64,000 bases of DNA from Microbispora rosea (lineage in GTDB: Bacteria > Actinomycetota > Actinomycetes > Streptosporangiales > Streptosporangiaceae): positions 62,001 through 126,000 of the forward strand of contig NZ_FTNI01000006.1 in the NCBI RefSeq assembly GCF_900156315.1, read 5' to 3'. This document shows, piece after piece, positions 52,380-63,964 of the stretch (position 1 is the first letter of the stretch; every line of letters begins with the position of its first letter). The notes below the pieces were generated by a model that was given only the letters and a program-made list of their open reading frames with translations, did not search any database and was not told where the DNA came from. Both the position numbers and the translations under genes were made by a program.

Positions 52380-54065
52380 TCAGCCGAGGGGCTTGATCGA
52401 CCGGAAGACCGTGTTGATGTCGGGGAGCAGCTCGTCCTTGAGCTCGGGCACGGCCATGTAGACGATCGTGGGAAGGTCGGCGCCGGTGTTCACGGCCGCG
52501 ATCACGACCGTGGTGGTGGCGCCGTCGGCGGTCACCTTGTAGGCCGCCGCCAGCCCGGTGAGGTTGTTGCGCGTCAGGCGCTGCTGGGCGACCTTGGCGA
52601 TCTTGTTGTCCTTGGGGAACTGCGTCTGCCGCGCCCGGTACATCACCGCGTTGATCACGGGTCCGAGGCTGCCGGGTGTGGTGTACTTCGCGGCCAGCGA
52701 CTGCGACAGGGGGCCCGACATCACCGCGGCGAACTCGCGCTTGCCCTTGGTCGTCATGCCGGCCGGCACGTACTGCCTGCTGGTGAAGCCGTACGCCGCC
52801 TTGGTCTGAGCCGGGTCGGCGTCCGCCTGCCAGGGGCCGCCGAGCTTGGGCAGCGTGATGCGGCCGGCGGTGTCGGTGAGCACGCCGTTCACGGGGGAGG
52901 CCGTGCCCTTGTAGACGGGCAGCCGTGACGCGGTCTGTGTCTGCGGCTTGGTCGTGGCGCCGGTCTTGACGGGGGTCGGCTTCGCCGACGTCGCCGCCTC
53001 GGCCGCGTCGCCGGAGCTGAGCGGCCCGGCGGCGAACGCCCACACGAGCACCCCGACGAGCGCGGCGACGACCGATGCCACCAGCGCGTACAGCCAGACC
53101 GGCCGGCCGGGCTCGTCTTCGTACTCGTCGATGGCCTGGTAGTTCTCCCCGAACACCGTGTTCCACAGCTCCTGCTGCCGGTGCGCTGGAGGCGTCTTCG
53201 GCCCGCTGATCTGTCCCGCCGTCACGAACGGCCGGTACGGGTCCTCCGGCTGGGGCTGGGGCTGGGGCTGGGGCTGGGAGTGGTGGGGCTGGGGCGGCGC
53301 GGTGGCGGCGGAGGGCGGTGCGGTGGAGGCGAGCGGGGCGGACTCGGCGTACGAACGCACCGAAGGAGTGAACGGAGCCGAGGGCCGGGGGTGCTCCGGG
53401 CCGCCGGGGAACGGGCCCCCGTGCGGACCGGGCTGCCCCTGGCCGGGTCCCTGTCCGGGTCCGAATCCCTGCCCGGGTCCCTGCCCCTGCCCCTGGCCGG
53501 GCGCCTGCCCCTGGCCGGGGCCGAATCCCTGTCCCTGTCCGGGTCCGTATCCCTGCCCCTGACCCGGGTGCCGGTACTGCTCCTGACCGGGGCCCGCGGC
53601 GCCCGGCGCGCCGTACGCCGGCGCGGGGCCGCCGAAACTCTCCGCTCCGCCGAAGCCCTCGGAGCCGCTGTAGCCGTCCCGCGTGAAGGCGGGGAAGGAC
53701 CGCTCCGGGGCCGTGCCGGGAGGCGGGCCCGCCATGGTCGCGGTCGCGTCCGCGGCCTGCTGTGGCTGCTGGTGGGGCGCCCCCTCGACGAAGGACCGGA
53801 CGGTCGGGGTGAAGGACGAGGACGGAGGCGCCTCGGGCCATGCGGGCGGCATCTCCGGCCACGACGGCTCCCGCTGGTGTTCGCTGCGGTCCGTGGGCAC
53901 GGTACCTCCCGAGATCATGCCCGAATTAGGGGTGCCTGGCATGATCTCATGCGAGCCGGGGGCTGCCGCAGCGAAACCGCGGAATGCCTCACGGAACTGC
54001 TCACCCGTGGGGTCGGTGGGCGGGTCCTGCATCGGCAAATCCGCGGGCGGAAAAGAGTTGGCCAC
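52380..54065 (-). CDS. Membrane-anchored protein with long Gly/Gln/Pro-rich cytosolic region
   Basis: A 561-residue protein. The N-terminal 325 residues are disordered-looking: FTPTVRSFVEGAP (about 85) recurs as FTPSVRSYAESAP (about 232), between them lie GQGQGPGQG repeats, later QPQPQPQPQP. One TM helix follows (WLYALVASVVAALVGVLVWAF, split here only for reading) near 330-352, then an Ala/Thr linker and a C-terminal domain of about 165 residues ending DINTVFRSIKPLG. That domain is homologous to the end of 10927-11925. Function is unknown; cytosolic Gly/Gln repeats may assemble or bind other proteins. Confidence 0.75.
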   Translation of the reverse strand: MANSFPPADLPMQDPPTDPTGEQFREAFRGFAAAAPGSHEIMPGTPNSGMISGGTVPTDRSEHQREPSWPEMPPAWPEAPPSSSFTPTVRSFVEGAPHQQPQQAADATATMAGPPPGTAPERSFPAFTRDGYSGSEGFGGAESFGGPAPAYGAPGAAGPGQEQYRHPGQGQGYGPGQGQGFGPGQGQAPGQGQGQGPGQGFGPGQGPGQGQPGPHGGPFPGGPEHPRPSAPFTPSVRSYAESAPLASTAPPSAATAPPQPHHSQPQPQPQPQPEDPYRPFVTAGQISGPKTPPAHRQQELWNTVFGENYQAIDEYEDEPGRPVWLYALVASVVAALVGVLVWAFAAGPLSSGDAAEAATSAKPTPVKTGATTKPQTQTASRLPVYKGTASPVNGVLTDTAGRITLPKLGGPWQADADPAQTKAAYGFTSRQYVPAGMTTKGKREFAAVMSGPLSQSLAAKYTTPGSLGPVINAVMYRARQTQFPKDNKIAKVAQQRLTRNNLTGLAAAYKVTADGATTTVVIAAVNTGADLPTIVYMAVPELKDELLPDINTVFRSIKPLG

Positions 54066-54338
54066 GGCAGCACAGTAGGGGAATGGACATAAGAGCCCAC
54101 AACGGAACTATCACCATCGTGTATCGCGCTCTGACACGCGAGGTCAGCCCGCAAGATCGATCGGCGACCCGGTTGCGGTCTGCGCTACGCTTGACACGCG
54201 TGCCGCCACCCTGCTGAGCGGGCAGCCACCTCGGAGCGCGAGAGCGCGGAGACGGGGCCGCCTCGACAGTGACGCGGGGACCTGCCCCCGGCGGGCGCCA
54301 TCATCTGTGTGATTCCAGCCGCCTGGCGAGGAGTGGAA
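54066..54338. other. Divergent leader region upstream of leuS
   Basis: About 270 nt without a convincing gene. TACGCT (54186-54191) and TTGACA (54191-54196) occur, and a GC-rich dyad lies around 54225-54260. No T-box specifier/antiterminator sequence was found although leuS follows. Promoters for both flanking genes must be here. Confidence 0.4.
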
Positions 54339-56801
54339 GTGGACGACCCGGTGTACGACCCGCAGGCGCTGCAGGCCAAGTGGCTGCCGCGGTGGGAGGA
54401 GCTGAACCCCTTCGCGGCGGTCGAGGACCTCGCGGACACCAGGCCGCGCAAGTACATGCTCGACATGTTCCCCTACCCCTCCGGCGACCTCCACATGGGG
54501 CACGGCGAGGTCTTCGCCATCGGCGACGTCGTCGCGCGCTACTGGTTCCAGAAGGGCTACAACGTCCTGCACCCGATCGGGTGGGACTCCTTCGGCCTGC
54601 CCGCCGAGAACGCGGCCATCAAGCGCAACGCCCACCCCGCCGAGTGGACGTACAAGAACATCGAGACCCAGGCGAACTCGTTCAAGCGGTACGCCATCTC
54701 CTTCGACTGGTCGCGGCGCCTGCACACCAGCGACCCGGAGTACTTCCACTGGAACCAGTGGCTGTTCACCCGCTTCTACGACCGGGGCCTGGCCTATCGC
54801 AAGGGCGGCCTGGTCAACTGGTGCCCGCAGGACCAGACCGTGCTCGCCAACGAGCAGGTCGTGGCGGGCAAGTGCGAGCGCTGCGGCGCCGACGTCATCC
54901 GCCGCGAGCTGACGCAGTGGTACTTCAAGATCACTGACTACGCCGACCGGCTGCTCGACGACATGGCGCAGATCGAGGGCGGCTGGCCCGATCGCATCCT
55001 CACCATGCAGCGCAACTGGATCGGCCGCTCCACCGGAGCCGACGTCCAGTTCCGCGTCGAGGGCCGCGACGAGCCGGTCACCGTCTACACCACCCGCCCC
55101 GACACGCTGTACGGCGCGACGTTCTTCGTCGTGGCCGCCGACGCCCCGCTGGCGGAGGAGATCGTCGCCCCCGAGCAGGCGGAGGCGCTGGCCGCCTACC
55201 GCGCCGAGGTCGCCAAGCTCTCCGACATCGAGCGGCTGTCCACGGAGAAGGAGAAGACCGGCGTCTTCCTGGGCACGTACGCGATCAACCCGGTCAACGG
55301 GGAGCGCATCCCGGTCTGGGCGGCCGACTACGTGCTGTCCGACTACGGCCATGGCGCGATCATGGCGGTGCCCGCGCACGACCAGCGCGACCTCGACTTC
55401 GCGCGCAAGTTCGGTCTGCCGGTGCAGGTCGTCGTGCACACCGGCCTGGCCGACCCGGGCGAGACCGGCGTCGCCACCCCCGGTGAGGGGAAGCTGGTCA
55501 ACTCCGGCCCGCTGGACGGGCTGACGAAGGCCGAGGCGATCCAGAAGATCATCGAGGTCCTGGAGCAGCGTGGCACCGGCAAGGCCGCGGTGAACTACCG
55601 GCTGCGCGACTGGCTGCTGTCGCGGCAGCGGTTCTGGGGCACGCCCATCCCGATCATCCACTGCCTGGACTGCGGCGAAGTCCCGGTGCCGGACGACCAG
55701 CTCCCGGTCACGCTGCCCGACCTGCGCGGCGCGGCCCTGCAGCCCAAGGGCGTCTCGCCGCTGGCCGCGGCGACGGACTGGGTCAACGTCGCCTGCCCCA
55801 AGTGCGGCGGCCCCGCCCAGCGGGACACCGACACGATGGACACCTTCGTCGACTCGTCGTGGTACTACCTGCGTTACTGCGACCCGCACTTCGACGGTGG
55901 GCCGTTCGACGTCGAGAAGGTCCGCAAGTGGGGGCCGATCGACCAGTACGTGGGCGGCGTCGAGCACGCCGTGCTCCACCTGCTGTACGCGCGGTTCTTC
56001 ACCAAGGTCCTCCACGACATGGGCCTGGTGCACTTCACTGAGCCGTTCCTGCGCCTGCTCAACCAGGGCCAGGTCATCAACCGGGGCAAGGCGATGTCGA
56101 AGTCGCTGGGCAACGGCGTCGACCTCGGTGAGCAGATCGACGCGTACGGCGTGGACGCCGTCCGGCTGACGATGATCTTCGCCGGGCCGCCGGAGGACGA
56201 CATCGACTGGGCCGACGTCTCGCCGGCGGCGTCGCAGAAGTTCCTCGCCCGCGCGTTCCGCGTGATGGCCGAGGCCGGTGCGGCGTCCGCCCCGGGGGTC
56301 GACCTCTCCGGCGGCGACGTCGAGCTGCGCAAGGTCACCCATCGGACCATCGACGAGGTGACCAAGCTCGTCGAGAGCTACCGGTTCAACGTCGCGGTGG
56401 CCCGCATGATGGAGCTGACCACGGCCGCCCGCCGGGCGATCGACGGCGGGCCCGGCGCGGCCGACCCCGCCGTCCGCGAGGCCGCAGAGACCCTGGCGAT
56501 CATGCTGTCGCTGGTCGCGCCGTACGTCGCGGAGGAGGGCTGGGAGCGACTCGGGCACGCGCCGTCGGTCGCGAAGGCCGGCTGGCCCGAGGCCGACCCG
56601 GCGCTGCTGGTCCAGGAGTCCGTCACGGCCGTGGTGCAGGTGGCGGGCAAGGTCCGCGACCGGCTGGAGGTCTCCCCGGGTATCTCCGAGGCGGACCTGC
56701 AGGCCCTGGCCCTGGCGTCGGACAAGGTCCGGCCCTACCTCGACGGCGAGCCGCGCAAGGTGATCGTGCGCGCGCCCAAGCTCGTCAACATCGTCCCCTA
56801 A
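54339..56801 (+). CDS. leuS: Leucine--tRNA ligase
   Basis: An 820-residue class I synthetase. The HIGH-type motif is [12 protein letters not shown], the KMSKS loop is [10 protein letters not shown]. The CP1 editing domain has [19 protein letters not shown], and zinc-type cysteines appear in CERCGAD, HCLDCGE and [20 protein letters not shown] is the leucine-specific region. It attaches Leu to tRNA-Leu and edits mischarged tRNA. The GTG at 54339 has GAGGAG 5 nt upstream and gives [17 protein letters not shown] 54309 is open but has no ribosome-binding site. It is clearly shorter than the about 966-969 residue enzymes of Streptomyces and M. tuberculosis. Confidence 0.95.
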   Translation: MDDPVYDPQALQAKWLPRWEELNPFAAVEDLADTRPRKYMLDMFPYPSGDLHMGHGEVFAIGDVVARYWFQKGYNVLHPIGWDSFGLPAENAAIKRNAHPAEWTYKNIETQANSFKRYAISFDWSRRLHTSDPEYFHWNQWLFTRFYDRGLAYRKGGLVNWCPQDQTVLANEQVVAGKCERCGADVIRRELTQWYFKITDYADRLLDDMAQIEGGWPDRILTMQRNWIGRSTGADVQFRVEGRDEPVTVYTTRPDTLYGATFFVVAADAPLAEEIVAPEQAEALAAYRAEVAKLSDIERLSTEKEKTGVFLGTYAINPVNGERIPVWAADYVLSDYGHGAIMAVPAHDQRDLDFARKFGLPVQVVVHTGLADPGETGVATPGEGKLVNSGPLDGLTKAEAIQKIIEVLEQRGTGKAAVNYRLRDWLLSRQRFWGTPIPIIHCLDCGEVPVPDDQLPVTLPDLRGAALQPKGVSPLAAATDWVNVACPKCGGPAQRDTDTMDTFVDSSWYYLRYCDPHFDGGPFDVEKVRKWGPIDQYVGGVEHAVLHLLYARFFTKVLHDMGLVHFTEPFLRLLNQGQVINRGKAMSKSLGNGVDLGEQIDAYGVDAVRLTMIFAGPPEDDIDWADVSPAASQKFLARAFRVMAEAGAASAPGVDLSGGDVELRKVTHRTIDEVTKLVESYRFNVAVARMMELTTAARRAIDGGPGAADPAVREAAETLAIMLSLVAPYVAEEGWERLGHAPSVAKAGWPEADPALLVQESVTAVVQVAGKVRDRLEVSPGISEADLQALALASDKVRPYLDGEPRKVIVRAPKLVNIVP

Positions 56802-56811
56802 CGGGTGGCCC

Positions 56812-56857
56812 CGGCTCCGCCGTACCAGGAACGAACCTGTCCGGTACGGCGGAGCCG
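56812..56857 (+). terminator. leuS terminator hairpin
   Basis: A perfect 15-bp stem (56812-56826 with 56843-56857) with a 16-nt loop starts 10 nt after the leuS stop. No T-run. It separates leuS from the protease gene starting at 56883. Confidence 0.8.
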
Positions 56858-56882
56858 TCGCCGTTCGGCATAAGGTGCGGAT

Positions 56883-59800
56883 GTGGCGAACGGTGCGTAC
56901 CTGAGATTCCCCCATCTGAACGGCGACCTCCTCACCTTCGTGGCGGACGACGACGTCTGGCTGGCACCCACGGGCGGCGGCAGGGCCTGGCGGTTCACGG
57001 CCGACCGGGTCGAGGTCTCGCGCCCCCGGTTCTCCTCCGACGGCGCCCGCATCGCCTGGACGAGCACCCGCGAGGGCGAGCCCGAGGTGTTCGCCGCCGA
57101 GTTGGACGGCGGCGAGGGCGAGCGGCTCACACACTGGGGCAACGCCAAGACGGGCGTGTGCGGCTGGACCGAGGACGGGAACGTGCTGGCGGTCACTGCC
57201 GCCGGCCACGGCTCACGGTCCCGGCTGTGGGCCCACGCGGTTCCGCTGGACGGCGGCCCGGCGATGGCCCTGCCGTACGGCAGGGTCAGCGAGGCCGCGG
57301 TCAGCGGCGCCAGGGTGGCGACCGTGTCGGCCGTGTGGCGCGAGCCGTCGCAGTGGAAGCGATACCGGGGCGGCACCGCGGCCAAGATCTGGGTGGACGC
57401 CACGGGCGACGGCGAGTTCACCCGCCTGTTCGCCGGCAATCCCGCACAGCACTGGTCGGTCATGTGGGTGGGGGAGCGGCTGGCCTTCCTCGCCGACACC
57501 GACGGCGACGGCAACCTCTACTCCTGCCTGCCCGACGGCTCGGACCTGCGGCAGCACACCACGCACCGCGGCTTCTATGCGCGCCACGCCGCGACGGACG
57601 GCTCCCGCGTCGTCTACAGCCTCGCCGGCGACCTGTGGCTGCTGGAGAGCCTGGACGCGGAGCCGTACAAGCTGGACATCACCTTGAGCGGGCCGCGTCC
57701 GGCCAGGGCCAGGCGGCCCGCGCCGAACGACGTCGGCGGCTTCGCGCCGGACCGCACCGGGCGGGCGAGCGTGGTCGAGATCCGGGGCACCGCCCACTGG
57801 CTGACCCACCGTGACGGCCCCGCGGGCACGCTGCGCGCCGAGCCCGGCGTCCGGGTGCGGCTGCCGCGGCCTCTGAGCTCCTCTTCCCATCCGCAGGCCG
57901 GCCGGGCCGTCTGGGTGTCGGACGCCTCCGGCGAGGACGCGCTGGAGATCGGCACGCCCGGCGGTGAGATCCGCACGCTGGCCGCCGGGCAGCTCGGCCG
58001 GGTGCTCGACCTGGCCGCCGCGCCGAACGGCGAGCACGCCGCGGTCGCCACGCACGACGGGCGGCTGCTGGTGGTGGACCTCGACTCCGGGAACGTCCGC
58101 GAGGTGGACCGCACCACCCACGGCGACGTGCGGCACCTCACGTTCTCGCCGGACTCGGCCTGGCTCGCGTGGGCGCACGCCTACCAGCCCTGGCGCTGTC
58201 ACCTGAAGCTCGCCCGGGTGGACGGCAGCACCGCGATCGAGGTCACCCCGCCACGCTTCAACGACTACTGTCCGTCCTTCACGATGGACGGCAACCACCT
58301 GGCCTTCCTGTCCGACCGCACGTTCAACCCGGTCTACGACAGTCACGTCTTCGACCTGTCGTTTCCCGCCAGTTGCCGGCCGTACCTGGTGCCGCTCAAG
58401 GCCACGACGCCCTCGCCGTTCGATCCCTCCCTGGCCGGCCGCGGCTTCGGCGGAGAGGACGACGCGGGCCCGGACCCCCAGAACGCGCAGCAGACAGAGA
58501 GCACCCAGAACGCCAAGAACGACGCCAAGTCCGACCCGCCGCCCGTGACCGAGGTGGACGCCGAGGGGCTGGCGGCCCGGATCGTGCCCGTGCCGGTGCC
58601 CGCCGGCATCTACTCCAACCTGCGCGCCGCCAAGGGCGGCCTGCTGTGGCTGCGTCACCCGCTCACCGGCGAGCTCGGCGACGGCACCGAGCCCGGCGAT
58701 CCGGTCCTCGAACGCTACGACCTGGTCAAGCGCAAGGTCGTCGAGCTGAGCAGGGAGTTCGGGGCCTTCGGGGTCAGCGGTGACGGCACGCGGCTGGTGG
58801 CCACCGGGGAGCACGGCCTGCAGACCCGGGCCACCGGGGAGGACGACGAGGTCGTCACCGTCGACCTGGACCGCGTGGCCGTGACCGTCGACCCGGTCGC
58901 CGAGTGGCGGCAGGCCTACAACGAGGCCGGGCGGCTCATGCGCGACCACTTCTGGCGGGCGGACATGAACGGTGTGGACTGGCTGGGCACGCTCGGCCGC
59001 TACGCCCCCCTCGTCGAGCGGATCGGCGCCTACTCCGAGCTGATCGACCTGCTCTGGGAGGTCCAGGGCGAGCTGGGCACCTCCCACGCGTACGCGCGGC
59101 CCGTCGGCGCCGGCGGCGATCCCCGGCGCCGCCAGGGCCTGCTCGGCGCCGACCTCGCCCGGGACGAGAACGGGGTGTGGCGGATCGGCCGCATCCTGCC
59201 GGGGGAGTCCTCCGACCACGAGGCCCGCTCGCCGCTGCTCGCGCCCGGCGTCGCCGTCCGGGAGGGCGACGCGATCGTCGCCGTGGGCGGGCGCCCGGTG
59301 GATCCGGTCCGCGGGCCGCTGGCACTGTTGTCGGGGATGGCGGGGCGGCCCGTGGAGCTGACCGTCCGGCCCGGCTCCGGCGGCGAGACCCGCAGGGTCG
59401 TCGTCAGGCCCGTCGCCGACGAGACGGTGCTGCGCTACCACGACTGGGTGGCCGGACGGCGGGCGTTCGTGCGTGAGGCGTCGGGCGGGCGACTCGGCTA
59501 CTTACACGTGCCGGACATGATGTCGACCGGGTGGGCGCAGTTCCACCGGGATCTGCGTGCCGAGATGGACTGCGACGCGCTCGTCGTGGACGTCCGCGAC
59601 AACGGCGGCGGTCACGTGTCGGAGCTGGTGCTGGAGAAGCTGCAGCGGCGGGTGACCGGGTGGCAGCTCAGCCGGGGATATGAGCCGGCGCGCTACCCCG
59701 AGGACGCGCCACGCGGGCCCGTCGTGGCCGTCACCGACGAGTTCGCGGGGTCGGACGGGGACATCGTCAGCGCCGGGATCAAGAACCGCGGCATCGGGCC

Positions 59801-60083
59801 GCTCGTGGGCACGCGGACCTGGGGCGGCGTGATCGGCATCGACTCGCGCTACTGGCTCGTGGACGGGACCGTCGTCACGCAGCCGCGCTACTCGTTCTGG
59901 CTGGAGGGCGAGGGGTGGGGCGTCGAGAACCACGGCGTCGAGCCGGACGTCGAGGTCGTCGCGACGCCGCAGGATCTGGTCGCGGGGCGGGATCCGCAGC
60001 TGGCGCGGGCCGTGGAGCTGGCCCTGGCCGCGCTTGAGGAGCGGCCGCCGGCCGCCCCGCCGGAGTTGCCGCCGCTGCGGTGA
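56883..60083 (+). CDS. Tricorn-type protease (S41 family)
   Basis: A 1066-residue cytosolic protease. Residues about 1-330 and 340-680 form beta-propeller-like repeats (e.g. RPRFSSDGARIAWTS, LTFSPDSAWLAWAHA). The C-terminal part has the tricorn core: GTSHAYARP (Ser/His pair), a PDZ-like domain (about 770-840), the nucleophile in TDEFAGSDGD, and the Glu in GWGVENHGVEPDVEV. Tricorn cleaves peptides released by the proteasome into small peptides, and actinobacteria carry proteasomes. An insertion of Gln/Asn/Lys-rich residues (about 535-560) separates the propellers. GTG 56883 starts at the conserved YLRFPHLNGD. Confidence 0.9.
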   Translation: MANGAYLRFPHLNGDLLTFVADDDVWLAPTGGGRAWRFTADRVEVSRPRFSSDGARIAWTSTREGEPEVFAAELDGGEGERLTHWGNAKTGVCGWTEDGNVLAVTAAGHGSRSRLWAHAVPLDGGPAMALPYGRVSEAAVSGARVATVSAVWREPSQWKRYRGGTAAKIWVDATGDGEFTRLFAGNPAQHWSVMWVGERLAFLADTDGDGNLYSCLPDGSDLRQHTTHRGFYARHAATDGSRVVYSLAGDLWLLESLDAEPYKLDITLSGPRPARARRPAPNDVGGFAPDRTGRASVVEIRGTAHWLTHRDGPAGTLRAEPGVRVRLPRPLSSSSHPQAGRAVWVSDASGEDALEIGTPGGEIRTLAAGQLGRVLDLAAAPNGEHAAVATHDGRLLVVDLDSGNVREVDRTTHGDVRHLTFSPDSAWLAWAHAYQPWRCHLKLARVDGSTAIEVTPPRFNDYCPSFTMDGNHLAFLSDRTFNPVYDSHVFDLSFPASCRPYLVPLKATTPSPFDPSLAGRGFGGEDDAGPDPQNAQQTESTQNAKNDAKSDPPPVTEVDAEGLAARIVPVPVPAGIYSNLRAAKGGLLWLRHPLTGELGDGTEPGDPVLERYDLVKRKVVELSREFGAFGVSGDGTRLVATGEHGLQTRATGEDDEVVTVDLDRVAVTVDPVAEWRQAYNEAGRLMRDHFWRADMNGVDWLGTLGRYAPLVERIGAYSELIDLLWEVQGELGTSHAYARPVGAGGDPRRRQGLLGADLARDENGVWRIGRILPGESSDHEARSPLLAPGVAVREGDAIVAVGGRPVDPVRGPLALLSGMAGRPVELTVRPGSGGETRRVVVRPVADETVLRYHDWVAGRRAFVREASGGRLGYLHVPDMMSTGWAQFHRDLRAEMDCDALVVDVRDNGGGHVSELVLEKLQRRVTGWQLSRGYEPARYPEDAPRGPVVAVTDEFAGSDGDIVSAGIKNRGIGPLVGTRTWGGVIGIDSRYWLVDGTVVTQPRYSFWLEGEGWGVENHGVEPDVEVVATPQDLVAGRDPQLARAVELALAALEERPPAAPPELPPLR

Positions 60084-61976
<1,893 letters not shown>

Positions 61977-61985
61977 GCGGGCGCC

Positions 61986-63089
61986 TCACATCAGTGCGGC
62001 GGCGATCCTGGACAGGATCTCCTCCAGGATCGCCGCCGAGGTCGCGAAGTTGAGGCGGGCGAAGGTGTCGCCGCCTCCGTAGTTCGGGCCCGGGTTGAGT
62101 TTGACCCGGGCCTCCCGCTCAAGGAAGTGCGCCGCGCCGGGCACGCCGAAGTCGAGCCACGCGAGATAGGTGGCTTCGGGCATGCGGTACCCCACCGAGG
62201 GGAGCCGCTCGGCGATGCGCCTGCGGTTGCGGTCCAGGATCGTCAGCACCTCCTCCAGCCACGCGTCGCCGTGCCGCCACGCCGCGACCGTGGCCTCCAC
62301 ACCGAGAACGCTGGGCGCCCCGTAGATGTGGGCGGGCTGGCGGCCGAGCGCGTCCCTGGCGTCCTTCGCGCCGATGTGGGCCACCGAGCAGTGCAGTCCG
62401 CCCATGTTGAAGGCCTTGCTGGCGGAGGTCAGCGTGACCGTGCGCTCCGGCAGGATCGTGGCGAACGGGATGTGCCGGGCAGGGGCGTACGTCAGGTCGG
62501 CGTGGATCTCGTCGGAGATCACCAGTGTGCCGTGCCGGTCGGCGTACGCCGCGACCGCCTCGAGCTCCTCACGGGTGAATGAGCGGCCCGACGGGTTCTG
62601 CGGGTTGACCAGCAGGAGCACCCGGACGGGCTCACCGGGCACCTCGAACCTGCCGTCGGCCGTCAGCGGCATGGGCACCAGGCGGCGGTTCATCGCGGTG
62701 ATCGTGGTGAGGAAGGGGTCGTAGGCCGGAACGTGCAGCGCCACCGCGTCGCCGGGGTCGGTCATGACGTGCAGCAGCACCTGGAGGGCCTGGTTGAGGT
62801 CGGTGTAGGACCGCACGTGTGCCGGATCGGCTCGCCAGCCGTACCGCGCCTCCATGCGCTCGGCGAACGCCTCCGCCAGGGGCCCGGCGGTGGGCTCCTC
62901 CAGCCAGGCGGGATAGCCGAGGTCTGTGGCGGCACGTCTCGCGATCGCCTCCGTGACCGCCTCGGGCACGGGGAAGTCCATGTCGGCGACCCAGGCGGGG
63001 ATGACGCCGGACGCGGCGCGGGCCCATTTGATTCCGTCACGACGGCGGGCCGCATCCAGAGACAGTGAGTCGAGTTTCACCCGACTCAC
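61986..63089 (-). CDS. MalY/PatB-family PLP aminotransferase (probable cystathionine beta-lyase)
   Basis: A 367-residue fold-type I PLP enzyme. The PLP lysine is in SASKAFNMGG, the pyridine-N Asp in VISDEIHADL, the Asn in LLVNPQNPSGR and the carboxylate Arg in FARLNFA. WVADMDFPVPEAV at the N-terminus is typical for MalY/PatB, which cleave C-S bonds in cystathionine. ATG 63089 is used. The 3' end encodes an Ile/Ala/Glu-rich helix from an inverted repeat, so the coding DNA forms a strong hairpin facing the convergent cellulase gene. Confidence 0.85.
   Translation of the reverse strand: MSRVKLDSLSLDAARRRDGIKWARAASGVIPAWVADMDFPVPEAVTEAIARRAATDLGYPAWLEEPTAGPLAEAFAERMEARYGWRADPAHVRSYTDLNQALQVLLHVMTDPGDAVALHVPAYDPFLTTITAMNRRLVPMPLTADGRFEVPGEPVRVLLLVNPQNPSGRSFTREELEAVAAYADRHGTLVISDEIHADLTYAPARHIPFATILPERTVTLTSASKAFNMGGLHCSVAHIGAKDARDALGRQPAHIYGAPSVLGVEATVAAWRHGDAWLEEVLTILDRNRRRIAERLPSVGYRMPEATYLAWLDFGVPGAAHFLEREARVKLNPGPNYGGGDTFARLNFATSAAILEEILSRIAAALM
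61997..62038 (+). terminator. Hairpin inside the PatB-like 3' end, likely cellulase terminator
   Basis: A perfect 15-bp stem (61997-62011 with 62024-62038) and a 12-nt loop begin 20 nt after the cellulase stop. It lies wholly within the coding sequence of the convergent gene. No T-run. Confidence 0.6.
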
Positions 63090-63167
63090 CCTAATTGCCG
63101 GTAAGTGACCGCCTGGAAGGCGGCCGCCGCGCCCCGCGGTGCCTCGTGCCGCGGGGCGCCGGCGCGG

Positions 63168-63881
63168 CTACAGCTTGCGCAGGACCGCCGTGACCTTGCC
63201 GAGCACGGTGGCCTCGTCGCCCGGGATCGGCTCGTAGTTGGGGTTGTGCGGCACCAGCCACACGTGCCCGTCCTTGCGCTTGAACGTCTTCACGGTGGCC
63301 TCGCCGTCGATCATCGCGGCCACGATGTCGCCGTTGTCGGCGACCGGCTGCTGCCGCACCACGACCCAGTCGCCGTCGGCGATGGCGGCCTCGATCATCG
63401 AGTCGCCGGAGACCTGGAGCAGGAACAGCGTGCCCTCGCCCACGAGCTGCTTGGGCAGCGCGAACACGTCCTCGATGCTCTGCTCGGCGAGGATGGGGCC
63501 ACCGGCGGCGATGCGGCCGACCAGCGGCACGTAGGCCGCGGTGGGCCGGTTGAATCCGGCCTCCTCCTCGGAGGTGGCGTCCGGGTCCACCCACAGCACC
63601 GGCTCGCCCGGCAGCCGGACCTCCAGGGCCCGGGGCCGATGGGGATCACGCCGGAGGTAGCCCTTACGCTGGAGCGCCGTGAGCTGGTGCGACACGCTGG
63701 AGGTGCTGGTCAGCTGGACCGCTTCCCCGATCTCCCGCATGGACGGCGGATAGCCGCGCTGCTGGACCGAGTCGCGGATGACCTCGAGGATCTTCCGCTG
63801 CCTGGGGGTGAGGCCAAGCGAGTCGCGCCTGCGAACCGCGAGGTCGCTGACGCCATCCGCTTGCTCACTTCGGTCACTCAC
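63168..63881 (-). CDS. lexA: LexA repressor
   Basis: A 237-residue SOS repressor-protease. The winged HTH is [20 protein letters not shown] with [20 protein letters not shown]; the cleavage site is the Ala-Gly of [10 protein letters not shown]; the catalytic Ser is in [12 protein letters not shown] and Lys in [15 protein letters not shown] 63881 follows a GAGAGGTGG ribosome-binding site; earlier in-frame codons lie within the promoter region. It shuts off DNA-damage genes until RecA-stimulated self-cleavage. Its own SOS box is at 63949-63964. Confidence 0.95.
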   Translation of the reverse strand: MSDRSEQADGVSDLAVRRRDSLGLTPRQRKILEVIRDSVQQRGYPPSMREIGEAVQLTSTSSVSHQLTALQRKGYLRRDPHRPRALEVRLPGEPVLWVDPDATSEEEAGFNRPTAAYVPLVGRIAAGGPILAEQSIEDVFALPKQLVGEGTLFLLQVSGDSMIEAAIADGDWVVVRQQPVADNGDIVAAMIDGEATVKTFKRKDGHVWLVPHNPNYEPIPGDEATVLGKVTAVLRKL

Positions 63882-63923
63882 GATGCCACCTCTCAATCCG
63901 TGTTCCTCATGTCGCACAGAGCG

Positions 63924-63952
63924 ACCGTACCGCGATTCAAGATCACCGTCAA
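63924..63952 (-). promoter_or_regulatory. lexA promoter
   Basis: On the minus strand TTGACG (63952-63947), 17 nt, TACGGT (63929-63924). Spacing and both boxes fit the housekeeping sigma factor. The leader is about 35 nt. Confidence 0.7.
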
Positions 63953-63964
63953 ACAATTGTTCGA
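63949..63964. promoter_or_regulatory. SOS box (LexA operator)
   Basis: TCAAACAATTGTTCGA matches the actinobacterial SOS consensus TCGAACNNNNGTTCGA with one substitution in the left half. It overlaps the -35 box of lexA by 4 nt, the expected autoregulation layout. Confidence 0.85.

Noticed and set aside
53250..53560. GGGGCT and GGGTCC-type DNA repeats as regulatory or IS-related repeat
   Set aside because: They are explained by Gln-Pro and Gly-Gln-Gly-Pro codon repeats of the membrane-anchored protein.
54066..54338. Possible T-box leader in front of leuS
   Set aside because: No T-box core (GGNACCGCG-type) or Leu specifier loop could be found.
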